A DNA stretch of 64,000 nt, from contig CBDBEU010000004.1 in the NCBI GenBank assembly GCA_965204565.1, positions 744,001-808,000 of the forward strand. The letters run 5' to 3'. Position 1 is the stretch's first letter, and every line of letters starts with the position of its first letter. The translations under genes and the position numbers were made by a program. Shown in pieces: positions 27,963-36,637 of this stretch. A model generated the notes under the pieces. It searched no databases, was not told the DNA's origin, and was given only the letters and a program-made list of their open reading frames with translations. Source of the DNA: CBDBEU01 sp965204565 (GTDB lineage Bacteria; Pseudomonadota; Alphaproteobacteria; Rhizobiales; TMED25).

Positions 27963-28337
27963 GTGCCGCGCCTGACGCTCTGGTGCCGCCCAGAGGAGGA
28001 TCGCTCTACCGCACTCTGACCCTGCCGCCCGATGCCAGCTGGATCGGCAAGGCGGGCGAGGCTGAAGTTGCGGCATGGTTTGCTGCCATGGGTGCACCGG
28101 GCGCCTCAACCTATGCTCCGGATGCACCCCACCCCTACATGCAGAAAACCCCAACGCTTGATTTCTGCATGATTGTTGAAGGCGAGGCAAGCCTGGTTCT
28201 GGAGGCCGGCGAAACAGTGATGAGCACGGGCGAAGTCGCGGTGGTGCGAGGCAGCAATCACGCCTGGGCTAACCGCTCAGACGCGCCGTGCGTCATTGCC
28301 GTGTGCATGCACGCCGCGAGCTGATCTCGAGCGGCAA

Positions 28338-29405
28338 CTACTTTGCCAATTGCGCCGCCATCCAGTCGGCTGATTGGGTACGGTATTTGTAGATGCGGTT
28401 ATTGGCAACGTGGGTGCCATCCTCGATCATGTTCATCATCACCGGACCTGACGCTGCCATTGCCAGTTTTTCGGATTCTTCGGGCGGCACCACCCGGTCA
28501 AGGCCGCCGCCGACGATATAGAGCGGGCACTTGATGTTGGAAGTGCATCCGGCAAGCGTCATGCGCTTGGAGAACGCGCGCGCCTCTTCCTCGCTGTTGC
28601 AGAACGCACGCGTGGTAAAGGCAGCGCGCGTGATCGGCGGAATGCGATCGAAGATGATCTCCCAGTCGAACGGGCCGGTGAGCGAGATGCACGCCTTGAT
28701 GCGCGCGTCATGCGCGGCAGCGCGCGGCGCGTAATAACCGCCAAGGCTCACCCCCCAGATGCCAAGGCGCGAGGCATCGACATCGCCGCGTCCCTCCAGC
28801 CAGTCGATCACCGCACCAACCGGCTTTTCATATTCCGGGCAGATCGGCCGGTCATATTCGCCCTCGCCCTGGCCCGGTCCATCGAAGGTCAGTGTCGCCA
28901 TGCCTCGGTCGAGAAACACCTGCTCATTGGTGTCCATCTCTTCCTTTGTTGAATCGAGCCCCATCGCCATCACCAGCACCGGCGGGCGCTCCACATTGGC
29001 AGGCTTTCTGAAATTCGCCTTCATGGTGATCCCGTCCCACGGAATCTCGACCCGCTCACCTGGCGGGCGCAGCAGGGGCAGTGCCGCATTGCGGAACGCA
29101 ATCGCGCGGTCATGAGCATCTCGCATCTGTTCCTTGTCATGGACGAACAGATACTTGCCGAAATGGCAGCACACCGCCGCAGTGGTGAAATGCTCGCCAG
29201 CACTCAATTCACGGCCCTCCTCCAGCGCTACCCGGCCAAGCCCGCCATGCACTTCGCCGCGCGCCACCCAAGCCGCGCACCAGTCATCCCATTTGTCGAC
29301 TTCGTCCGCCACATCGTTGAAATCGGCCAGTGGCACGCCATTCGATACAAACCGGTAAGACCAATGAGCCACCGCTGCTGCGACCGTTGCATCCTTGCTC
29401 GACAT
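28338..29405 (-). CDS. Alpha/beta hydrolase (DUF1100/2,6-dihydroxypseudooxynicotine hydrolase-like)
   Basis: A 355-residue hydrolase. ATG 29405 has GGAG 7 nt upstream. An N-terminal helical cap of about 130 residues precedes the core, as in C-C bond hydrolases of this group. MAMGLDSTKEE and FDGPGQGEGEY form the oxyanion region. The nucleophile elbow is GVSLGG (about residue 216), with Asp in GGGLDRVVPP and His in EDGTHVANN near the C-terminus. The family includes ring-cleavage-product hydrolases in nicotine degradation, so cleavage of a C-C bond in a 1,3-diketone-like intermediate is a reasonable inference in this catabolic island. Intact. Confidence 0.85.
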   Translation of the reverse strand: MSSKDATVAAAVAHWSYRFVSNGVPLADFNDVADEVDKWDDWCAAWVARGEVHGGLGRVALEEGRELSAGEHFTTAAVCCHFGKYLFVHDKEQMRDAHDRAIAFRNAALPLLRPPGERVEIPWDGITMKANFRKPANVERPPVLVMAMGLDSTKEEMDTNEQVFLDRGMATLTFDGPGQGEGEYDRPICPEYEKPVGAVIDWLEGRGDVDASRLGIWGVSLGGYYAPRAAAHDARIKACISLTGPFDWEIIFDRIPPITRAAFTTRAFCNSEEEARAFSKRMTLAGCTSNIKCPLYIVGGGLDRVVPPEESEKLAMAASGPVMMNMIEDGTHVANNRIYKYRTQSADWMAAQLAK

Positions 29406-29562
29406 AAGCTTCTCCATCTCCTGCGCTCGGGCACCTGCCATTCCCATCCAGCCGGAATATGCTGGCCTGGCGCCGGTGAAGCAACATGGAGCGCAAGGCT
29501 TGAGCCAAGCCCCTCGCCTATGCAATTGATCGCGGCAAACGCGTGATCAGGGAGGACAGGCC

Positions 29563-30801
29563 ATGCTGGACAACGATTTCGGACTTTCCGAGGAACAGCG
29601 CCTTATGCGCGACAGCTGCCGCGCCTTCGTCGACGATGTGGTGACCCCCTTCATCAGCGCCAATTGGAAGCTGGAATGGCAGATGGAGCCGGAAGGCCGC
29701 CTGCCGCGCGAAATCTTGGAAAAAGCCGACGATCTCGGCATCAGGACGCTCGGCATCCCCGAGCAATATGGCGGTACCGAGCTTGACCCCGGCTCGGAAG
29801 TCCAGACCTTCGCGCTGATTGCCGGGGAAATCGCGCGCGGCGATTCAGGCCTTGCCGACAAGCTGGTGCAGAACTGGAAGGTTGGCGTGCTGCTGCGCCA
29901 GTTCGCGCCTGATCACATCAGGGACAAATGGTTTCCGCGTGTTGTCGAAGACCCGGAGTTCCTGTTCGCCCATTGCCTGACCGAGCCGCGCGGCGCCTCC
30001 GACCGCTGGCTGCCCTTCAATGTTCCCGAAGCAGCGATGCAGACCCGCGCGGTGAAGGGCGACGGCGGCTGGATCATCAATGGCCGCAAGCAATTCATCT
30101 CCAATGGCTATGACGCAGGACTTTATGTGGTCTACGCAAACTCCGATCCGACAAAGGGAATCCTGCAAGGCACATCAAGTTTCGTGGTACCGCGCGACAC
30201 ACCCGGTCTGACGGTTGCCAAATGCAACGAGACCATGGGCTGTCGTTTCATGAACAACGGCGAGATGGTATTCGAGGACATGTTCGTGCCCGACGATCAC
30301 ATGCTGGTCGAGGGCAATGCCATGAGCCAGGCGAGCATCTATTTCCGCCCCGGCAAGATCATCCAGGGGGCCAAGAACCTCGGCGTCGGTATCGCCGCCT
30401 TCGAGCGCACCGCCGACTATGTCCAGAATTACGTCCAGGGCGGCAAGATCCTGATCAAGCATCAGGTAGTGGCCCAGCGCCTTGGCGATATGGCGATGAA
30501 GCTCGAGGCCTGCCGGGCGATACTGCAGCAAGCCTCCCGCGCGGTCGACGAGCAATCCGAAAGCGCTGAAGTTCTGTGCAACATGGCCAAGTGCTTCATT
30601 TCTGAAGAAGTGCTGAAAGTTGCCCAGCACGCCCTTGAGCTGCATGGCGGCAATGGCGTGATGCTGGAATTTGGTATCGAGAAGCTCTACCGCGACGCCT
30701 CGATCTTCCTACATATGGATGCCAGCACCGACATTTCGCGCTTCAAGATCGTCAAGGGACTATTTCCCGATACCGCAGCCGTCTATGCCGGCAAGGAATA
30801 A
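29563..30801 (+). CDS. Acyl-CoA dehydrogenase family protein
   Basis: FAD-dependent alpha,beta-dehydrogenase of 412 residues. LSEEQRLMRDSCRAFVDD starts the N-terminal helical domain, YGGTELDPGSEVQTFALIAGEIARGDSGLA follows, FAHCLTEPRGASDRW is the FAD/substrate loop, and the C-terminal helical domain has ALELHGGNGVMLEFGIEKLYRDA. GGAGGACAGG is the ribosome site. It is divergent from the hydrolase and 59 bp upstream of the hydroxyacid dehydrogenase. The substrate acyl chain cannot be read; short or aromatic acyl groups are usual for such catabolic clusters. Intact. Confidence 0.92.
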   Translation: MLDNDFGLSEEQRLMRDSCRAFVDDVVTPFISANWKLEWQMEPEGRLPREILEKADDLGIRTLGIPEQYGGTELDPGSEVQTFALIAGEIARGDSGLADKLVQNWKVGVLLRQFAPDHIRDKWFPRVVEDPEFLFAHCLTEPRGASDRWLPFNVPEAAMQTRAVKGDGGWIINGRKQFISNGYDAGLYVVYANSDPTKGILQGTSSFVVPRDTPGLTVAKCNETMGCRFMNNGEMVFEDMFVPDDHMLVEGNAMSQASIYFRPGKIIQGAKNLGVGIAAFERTADYVQNYVQGGKILIKHQVVAQRLGDMAMKLEACRAILQQASRAVDEQSESAEVLCNMAKCFISEEVLKVAQHALELHGGNGVMLEFGIEKLYRDASIFLHMDASTDISRFKIVKGLFPDTAAVYAGKE

Positions 30802-30860
30802 TCAGTGATCAGGGGGCGGTTGAAACCGCCCCCCATCTTCAAACCGAGAAAGCACAAAGC

Positions 30861-31898
30861 ATGCACAAGATCATCGTCGGCGGGCAGGTCCATCCGGGCG
30901 GTATCGCGCTATTGAAATCCCGCAGCGACTTCGATGTCGAGGTTCTGGCCGACTCAACCGCAGACACACTGGCCGCCAATATGGGCAAGGCCGAAGCGGT
31001 TCTGGCGCGCATGCAGCTTGTCACCCGCGAGATGATCGATGATGCTCCCGATCTCAAGGTGATCTCGCGCAACGGCGTTGGCTGGGACACGGTCGATGTC
31101 GATGCGCTCACCGAGCGCGGCATTCCGTTGACTGTGGTGGGCGATGTCAATTCCACCAGCGTTGCCGAACACACGCTGATGATGATCCTCGCCGCCGCCA
31201 AGCGCGTGATCCCGCATGATGCCTGTATTCGCCAGGATAATTGGGCCTATCGCGACGAACTTCTGACAAGCGACATCGAGGGCAAATCACTGCTCATTGC
31301 CGGCTTTGGCCGTATCGGCCGCAAGGTTGCCTCAAGGGCTGCCGCCTTTGGCATGGAGATCATGGTCCACGATCCGTTTCTCAGCCCTGAGCAAATTGAA
31401 GCAGAAGGCGCACGCGCAGTCGCCGATTTCACGGCAGGCCTTGCCGAAGCAGATTTTGTGACGCTGCACGCACCGACGGCCGGCGGTAAGCCGCTTTTGG
31501 GCGCGGCCGAACTCGCACTGATGAAACCGACCGCGGTGGTGGTCAACACCTCGCGCGGCGCTCACATTGATGAGGCCGCACTCGCCGCCGCCCTCAAGAA
31601 TGGCGCGCTCGGCGGCGCTGGGCTCGACGTTTTCGCGCCCGAACCGCCCAAGCAAAGCAACCTGCTTTACGGCCTCGACAGCGTGGTCCTGTCGCCGCAT
31701 ATCGCCGGCTTCACCCAGCAATGCGCCGCCCGCATGGCAAGCCACGCCGCCCAGAACATCATCGATGCGATTGATGGAAATCTGGACGTGGCGCGCGTCG
31801 TCAATGCCGAGCAGATTGGGCTGAAAAGTGGGGTGAGAGGCAAAGGCAGCTCTGGGCCGCCCCACGCGAATTGCATCGATCAATCCCACGCTTCCTAA
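30861..31898 (+). CDS. D-isomer-specific 2-hydroxyacid dehydrogenase
   Basis: A 345-residue NAD-dependent dehydrogenase of the SerA/phosphoglycerate type without ACT domain. GFGRIGRKVASRAAAFGM (NAD loop, about 148), catalytic Arg in NTSRGAHIDE (about 233), Glu in FAPEPP and His in SPHIAGFT (about 283) are intact. The last 20 or so residues after VVNAEQIGLK are atypical, and the stop codon lies within the end of the IS1380 element that begins near 31885, so the natural C-terminus was probably replaced. The core should still be functional. Confidence 0.88.
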   Translation: MHKIIVGGQVHPGGIALLKSRSDFDVEVLADSTADTLAANMGKAEAVLARMQLVTREMIDDAPDLKVISRNGVGWDTVDVDALTERGIPLTVVGDVNSTSVAEHTLMMILAAAKRVIPHDACIRQDNWAYRDELLTSDIEGKSLLIAGFGRIGRKVASRAAAFGMEIMVHDPFLSPEQIEAEGARAVADFTAGLAEADFVTLHAPTAGGKPLLGAAELALMKPTAVVVNTSRGAHIDEAALAAALKNGALGGAGLDVFAPEPPKQSNLLYGLDSVVLSPHIAGFTQQCAARMASHAAQNIIDAIDGNLDVARVVNAEQIGLKSGVRGKGSSGPPHANCIDQSHAS

Positions 31899-32293
31899 TA
31901 AAGGCAAAGGGCCTTGAGCGTGGTCTGTGCCGTCAGCGGCAGATCAGCGCCCTGCAGGAAGACACCGAGATTGCAAGCCGATGCATGAAGCTGAAGCCGC
32001 ACCTCGTTCCGCGCCATGCCCTTGCAGGAAAGATGTGTCCAATTGATTGCCTGCCTGCCTGCCTCGACATGCTGTTCGGCGGTGCCGCGTTGGTTGTAGA
32101 ACCGAATGATCCGGTCCGGCTCCATCGGCAGCTTGGTGACGACGAAGCCGATCTTCGGGAACAAGTCACCCCAATGCCGTTCGGCCTTGGCGACGACCCG
32201 CCATGGTTTGTCCCATGACGCGGCCTGATACGCGAAGTCGCCGCACATGGGCCGCCTGTTGATTCCTGCTGAGGTTTGCCGCGGGATTTTCAT
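31895..32293 (-). pseudogene. IS1380 transposase, C-terminal fragment
   Basis: Contains the DDE-domain end motifs IIRFYNQRGTAEQHVEAG, AINWTHLSCKGMARNEV and LQLHASACNLGVFLQ. The family C-terminus beyond ADLP is missing. Upstream it is cut by the IS21 remnant. Confidence 0.8.
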
Positions 32294-33144
32294 CGAGAAG
32301 TGACCCGGGTTGTGGTGTGACCATGTCCCCTGGTCGGGGGCCTGGTCAAGTGTTGGACGGTCTCCTTTTTCGTTTTGCCGCCGGCAGCGGAAGCCTTGAA
32401 CCGGAAGCTGTCATTTCCGGTCTCCGGGATGTGGCAATGATGAGTGAGCCGGTCGAGCAGGGCCGTGGTCATCCTGGTATCGCCGAACATGCCGGCCCAC
32501 TCACTGAAGTTGAGGTTGGTGGTTATAACGACGCCGGTGCGTTCGTAGAGCTTTGACAGCAGGTGGAACAGCGGCGCCCCGTCCGACGGACCGAACGGCA
32601 GGTATCCCGGCTCATCGAGGATAACGGGATCGAGGCGCGGCAGGCGCCCGGCCTTGTTCAGGGCCTTTTGCTGTTGGAGCAGGTTGACCGTGTCGACGGT
32701 GGAGAAGAACCGTACTTTCCTGCGATGATGCTCAGCCGCCCGGACGCCCAGGGCCGCAGCGATATGGGTCGTTCCGGTGCCGCGACCACCTGCAGCCACG
32801 ACGTTATGCGCGCCTTCGATAAACGCGCAGCGGTGCAGCCGGCGCACCATGGCCCCGTTCACTTCGCCGGAAGCAGGGTCGAACCCGGCCGGGACCTTGC
32901 AGGCAGGGAAGCGGGCTGCCTTCATCCGGCAGGCGATGGACCGGACTTCGCGTTCGGCGACCTCGGCCTTGAGCATCTGCGAGAGGATGGGGGGCGCCGT
33001 ATCGAAGGCGGGCGCGCCCTGTTCGATGAGATCTCCGGCGGCCCGGGCCATGCCGTACATCCTGACGGAGCGCAGCATGACCATGACGGCGGCGCTTGCA
33101 GGGTGGTCATGACGCAGGAGAGCCCTCCTTGCCGCGAAGGGCAT
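32290..33144 (-). CDS. istB: IstB-like IS21 helper ATPase, Walker A mutated
   Basis: A 284-residue open frame of the IstB/DnaC-like AAA+ family that assists IS21 transposase. The Walker A reads GGRGTGTTHIAAALG where the family has GTGKTH: the catalytic Lys is Thr. Walker B region is VILDEPGYLPF (family usually DELGYLPF). SEWAGMFGDTRMTTALLDRLTHHCHI is typical. The N-terminus is irregular. No intact istA accompanies it; only a scrap with ILNPLHRPID (about 33180-33290) remains. The frame is open but probably not functional. Confidence 0.7.
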   Translation of the reverse strand: MPFAARRALLRHDHPASAAVMVMLRSVRMYGMARAAGDLIEQGAPAFDTAPPILSQMLKAEVAEREVRSIACRMKAARFPACKVPAGFDPASGEVNGAMVRRLHRCAFIEGAHNVVAAGGRGTGTTHIAAALGVRAAEHHRRKVRFFSTVDTVNLLQQQKALNKAGRLPRLDPVILDEPGYLPFGPSDGAPLFHLLSKLYERTGVVITTNLNFSEWAGMFGDTRMTTALLDRLTHHCHIPETGNDSFRFKASAAGGKTKKETVQHLTRPPTRGHGHTTTRVTSR

Positions 33145-33277
33145 CTTAGCGGGCCGGGGTCGGCCTTCTCGCGCCTCGGCTCCAGGGCCTGTGGGGCATC
33201 AATGGCAGTGATACGGGTCGGCGTCGATCGGCCGGTGCAGCGGGTTGAGGATGCGGGTCCTGGTGGGAACGCCTTCT

Positions 33278-33590
33278 TCAAGCGCCGGTTCGGCCGGCGC
33301 ACGCGGCCTGCCCGGCTACGGCGCGCCCGCCGACAATCCATCGCATCGCGGGATCTCGTCCCGGGCGGTCGGCGTCGTTTACGTCCTCATGGCCGGCCAT
33401 GTCCGTCAAGCCGAGCGCGTCATCAGGCTCGCGGCAGGCCGGCCATCCGGCGTCGGTGGTGATTCCGCAACCGTGGAACTCAAGCTTCAGGCGGCGGTCG
33501 AAATCGAGCCGAAGAGGCCCGTCAACCGGTTCACCCGCCGGGTTCACCATATGCCGCGCCCCAAAATGCGCTCAAGACATTTTTTCTTAT
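33278..33590 (-). pseudogene. IS1380 transposase, N-terminal fragment
   Basis: Contains DFDRRLKLEFHGCGITTDAG, DDALGLTDMAG and DPAMRWIVGGRAVAGQAA. A central part (the LVGLLRQSVFGRLAGY-type region found in the other two copies at 39.4 and 52.5 kb) has been deleted between MAG and HEDVNDA. It is cut on its downstream side by the istA scrap. Confidence 0.75.
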
Positions 33591-33639
33591 GACGGAACCG
33601 ACGATCAATCAATGGAGCCACATGGGAAATGCGGGATTA

Positions 33640-34021
33640 GGGTCCGGCCTCGTTAATAGCCACGAGATGAGGGCTGCGGCGCGCGCGATAGCTGCCGTAG
33701 CGATGAACCTTGATGTAGGAACTGTCGATGAACAGCCGGTCAGGCGTATCCTCGGCGCCTGCCGGAGCGCTGAAGACACCTTCCCATATACCGCGCGCTC
33801 GGCCCGGCGACCGCCACAGCGCAGCGCATGGACGATCCCGCTCAGCACACGATGATCATCAACGCGCTTCTTGCCGCGCACATCGGTCGGCAGAAGCGGC
33901 GCGATCCGGGCCTGCTGAGAATCGGAAAACCAGAAGAAATCATACATCTCGTTACCTCCTCATCGGAGGCAATGAACCATCCTCAGATCAAATCGGTAAG
34001 ACGGTTATTGGGGCCGGACCC
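33640..34021 (-). mobile_element. IS5-family element, copy D, miniature (382 bp)
   Basis: Both ends are retained (left GGGTCCGGCCTCGTTAATAG; right complement GGGTCCGGCCCCAATAACCG) with TA on each side. It has lost about 400 bp of central transposase besides the 60-bp deletion shared with copy C. It still holds the transposase start (33947). It is non-autonomous and MITE-like. It lies at the outer end of the IS1380 element. Confidence 0.85.
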
Positions 34022-34142
34022 TAATGGATAAATGGTGATCTTCTGAAGCTCGATCAAGATCGGACAAACCCATAACCGATCCTTGGTCTGGGCACTTGAA
34101 ACATGCTATCGGCTGACTTTCAGATTTTCAGGAGAACTTCGC

Positions 34143-35182
34143 ATGGTTTCGGGCCCCGATACCAACAACAGCGCAATCGAGGCGTCACGCCCGGTCATTG
34201 ACATGCATACGCATGTTGCGCCTCGCAAGGCCGTCGAAATTGCCGCCAAGGGCGGGACCTGGCACGGCATTACCTTCTCCCGCAACGCCGAGGGGAATCT
34301 CACCACCGCGGCTGGAAGCCAGACCATGGCCCTTCCTTGGCCCAAGCGCATGGAAACGCCCGACGAGCGCGTCGCCACCATGACTGCGCGGTCAATCGAT
34401 GTTCAGATCATCTCGCTGAGCCCCCTGTTGCACTGGCACAGCATCGACGCAGTGACCGCAGCAGCCTTCGCCCGCGCTGCCAATGAGGGCATCGCCGAAT
34501 ATGCGGCCACCAATCCGGACCGCTATATCGCGCTCGGATTTCTGCCGCTGCAGAACCCCACCCCTCGATCAAGGAGATGGAATACTGCATCCGCGATCTC
34601 AAATTGATGGGCGTGATTGTAGCGACCAACGTCAATGGCGCGGATTGGGGCAGTCCCGAGCTGTTTCCGGTGCTTGAAGCCGCAGCCGCTCTGAATGTCT
34701 TTGTCTTTATTCATCCAACGCGCGGGCGCGCCAACTCTTGGCTCAACCGCTATCATCTACGCAACCTGATCGGTAATCCGCTGGAGACCACAGCCGCCGC
34801 CGCATCGCTGATTTTTGGCGGTGTGATCAACCGTTTGCCAAACCTCACCGTGTGTCTCGCCCATGCCGTCGGCCGTTTCAATCACGGCTATGAGGTCCGC
34901 CCGGAAGCGCGTGAAAACCTGCCAGAACTTCCCTCCGACTATCTAAAAGCGCTGCATTTCGATACCATCACTCATTCCGAGCGCGCCTTGCGCACAGTGA
35001 TCGACGTGGTTGGTGCATACCGCATTGTGCTCGGAAGCGATTATCCTGCCGACATGGGCGAGCCCCATCCGGCGCAACTTGTCGACAACTGCGCCTCCCT
35101 CACCCTCGAGGAAAAAAATCTCATCCTGAGTGGAAACATGCGCCGCCTTATTGGCGCAGAGCGCATGCCCACCTCCAACTAG
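34143..35182 (+). pseudogene. ACMSD-like amidohydrolase/decarboxylase, one frameshift
   Basis: ATG 34143 with AGGAG upstream. The Amidohydro_2 (PF04909) metal site is visible: DMHTHVAPRKA (two His), FIHPT (His) and GSDYPADMGEPHP (Asp), with NRYHLRNLIGNPLETT and HAVGRF between. The frame changes at about 34560 in a C-rich run (QNPTP / SIKEMEYCIRD), so one base is missing or extra. Apart from this the gene is full length and well conserved, so the lesion is recent or an assembly error. Family members are metal-dependent decarboxylases or hydrolases of aromatic-pathway products. The CMD gene follows 9 bp downstream. Confidence 0.8.
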
Positions 35183-35191
35183 GCAACCGTC

Positions 35192-35605
35192 ATGAACAAC
35201 AAACCGACATCCGAAGGCACCACACTTGCAGCCGATTTCGCCGCAAGGCGCGGCAAGGTCTATCCCGCGCATGAATGGATCGCGAGCCGGTTTCCCGCCT
35301 ACACCCAGATCATGCTCGACCTCGATGAAGAAATTCGCCGCAAGTCCCGCCGCTTCAACGAGGCCATGCACGAGCTTTTTCATATCGTGGCGCTGGCCGT
35401 GAAGGGCTCAAATCCGCACAACCAGCCCCACCTCAAGGCTCATATCAAAAAGGGGCTTCAACTGGGCCTCCATCCAGAGGAGATCGGCGAAGCGCTGATG
35501 GTGTGCGTCAATCCCGGCGGTGCCATGTCCCTCACATATGGGGTGACCTGCATGCTGGAAGCGATCGAGGAACTGAAGCAGGAGGGCTGGGTCGAACCCG
35601 AATAG
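35192..35605 (+). CDS. Carboxymuconolactone decarboxylase family protein
   Basis: A 137-residue AhpD-like helical protein. FNEAMHELFHIVALAVKGSNPHNQPHLKAHIKKGLQLGLHPEEIGEALMVCVNPGGAMSL matches the PF02627 core (about 50-115). The CxxC pair of AhpD peroxidase types is absent, so a lyase/isomerase-like or structural role is more likely than peroxidase. It is coupled to the amidohydrolase upstream (9 bp). Together they suggest degradation of an aromatic or lactone intermediate. Intact. Confidence 0.85.
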   Translation: MNNKPTSEGTTLAADFAARRGKVYPAHEWIASRFPAYTQIMLDLDEEIRRKSRRFNEAMHELFHIVALAVKGSNPHNQPHLKAHIKKGLQLGLHPEEIGEALMVCVNPGGAMSLTYGVTCMLEAIEELKQEGWVEPE

Positions 35606-35620
35606 CCCAGATAGCCAAGG

Positions 35621-36562
35621 CTAATGCTTGACCGGCGTTTTCAGGAATTGACGCCGGTCGCCGGACGTCACCGTCACCTCGAACGCACGCCCGTTGCGAT
35701 GCACTAGAAGCGGCACCTGGCATCCAGCTTCGCCAAGATTCCAGATCGAGCGGAAAAAATCCGCAAGGTCAGTCACATCACGTCCTGCCACCGACAGCAC
35801 AATGTCGCCTGAATGTAGGTCCGAAGCAGCACCGGGGCCGCGGCTGGAAAAATCGACGATCACCACATTACCGGCAAGCTCGGTTGCATAGATGCCAAGC
35901 CATGGCCGTGGCGGCCGGTTGACCCGCCCCAATGTCACCATGTCATCGAGAATCGGTGCCAGAAGATCGATCGGAACCACCATGTTGAGATCTTCGCTGC
36001 CACCGCCCTCGACCGACTGCTGAACCAGCAACGATCCGATACCCACCAACTCGCCGGACGGGCCGATAACTGCAGTTCCGCCCCAATTGGGATGCGCTGG
36101 CGCGGTAAAGATCGCCTCATCCAGCACATATTCCCAATAGCCGACGAATTCGTGCTTGGCGACAATGCGTGCCGCAACCGCGCTCTTGATACCTCCACCG
36201 CCGGCCACGATGACCGGCTCACCGCTTATCACATCTGCCGACTTGCCAATCGGCACGGCTAAAACATCAAGCCGCGCCAAGGCTTGGATCAGGCCAAAGC
36301 CGGATTCCTGATCGAAGGCCAGCACATGGCCGGGAACCACCTGTCCGTCAACCAGCGTCAGCCAAACCGACTCCGCCTCTGTCACCAGATAGCCGATGGT
36401 CAGAATAAGGCCGTCACCGCGGATGATGACACCATTGCCGGCGCGTTCGGTTCCAAGCATTTCAGCGGTAAACGCATCGCCCGGCACCCCGGTCCGAACG
36501 AGAACCGTCGCCGCCAGAATATCGTCAATGCTGAACGCGTAGTCCTTCGGATCAGGCTGCAC
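35621..36562 (-). CDS. HtrA-fold protein with PDZ domain, catalytic residues lost
   Basis: A 313-residue protein with the S1C (DegP/HtrA) layout: protease-like domain about 10-205, PDZ about 215-305 (PPRPWLGIYATELAGNVVIVDFSSRGPGAASDLHSGDIVLSVAGRDV). The three catalytic positions are changed. His: ILTIGYLV where DegP has VVTNNHVV. Asp: DQESGFGLIQ where DegP has DPRSDIALIQ. Ser: PNWGGTAV where DegP has GNSGGALV. There is no signal peptide, so it appears cytoplasmic. It is an intact frame of normal length, so it looks like a selected pseudoprotease, perhaps a scaffold or chaperone. It converges with the CMD gene. Confidence 0.8.
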   Translation of the reverse strand: MQPDPKDYAFSIDDILAATVLVRTGVPGDAFTAEMLGTERAGNGVIIRGDGLILTIGYLVTEAESVWLTLVDGQVVPGHVLAFDQESGFGLIQALARLDVLAVPIGKSADVISGEPVIVAGGGGIKSAVAARIVAKHEFVGYWEYVLDEAIFTAPAHPNWGGTAVIGPSGELVGIGSLLVQQSVEGGGSEDLNMVVPIDLLAPILDDMVTLGRVNRPPRPWLGIYATELAGNVVIVDFSSRGPGAASDLHSGDIVLSVAGRDVTDLADFFRSIWNLGEAGCQVPLLVHRNGRAFEVTVTSGDRRQFLKTPVKH

Positions 36563-36637
36563 TAGACACCATTTTGCAATGATCTACCGCACACGACCGT
36601 GCCGCCTTGCCATCCGCAGGTCAAGACAATGCACGCC

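Larger units (their letters stand above)
26927..28323 (+). pseudogene. Bicupin (gentisate-type/unknown) gene, frameshifted and interrupted
   Basis: ATG 26927 with CAAGGAG upstream. The first cupin has HMHKTQTIDYAVLLDGGRELELDEE and YPGDFVVDVGGWHRW. Near 27460 the frame shifts (AEFVDGPDGVLQGNDPAMV, then VRRVVVGDIAPGKPALISDGPS). LETQTLHLPHAL at about 27690 is followed by a 170-bp foreign insert flanked by long direct repeats. The gene resumes at about 27985 with GGSLYRTLTLPPDASWIGK and the second cupin-like domain HPYMQKTPTLDFCMIVEGEASLVLEAGE. Both breaks make it non-functional. It is divergent from the cyclase operon and was probably part of the same pathway. Confidence 0.75.
31885..33636 (-). 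mobile_element. IS1380-family element split by an IS21-family remnant
   Basis: Outer ends resemble each other (CCCACGCTTCCT at 31885; complement of GGGAAATGCGGG at 33625-33636). Reading leftward, an IS1380 transposase N-terminus lies at about 33590-33290. Then comes an istA C-terminal scrap and an istB-like gene (33144-32290), and the IS1380 C-terminal part resumes at 32293-31895. So an IS21-type element inserted into an IS1380-type element and both decayed. IS copy D abuts the right end. Confidence 0.75.

Noticed and set aside
26994..28190. A 398-codon minus-strand open frame across the cupin region
   Set aside because: It merely runs through antisense of the cupin gene, both direct repeats and the inserted protease fragment. 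Only the 170-bp fragment has real protein similarity.
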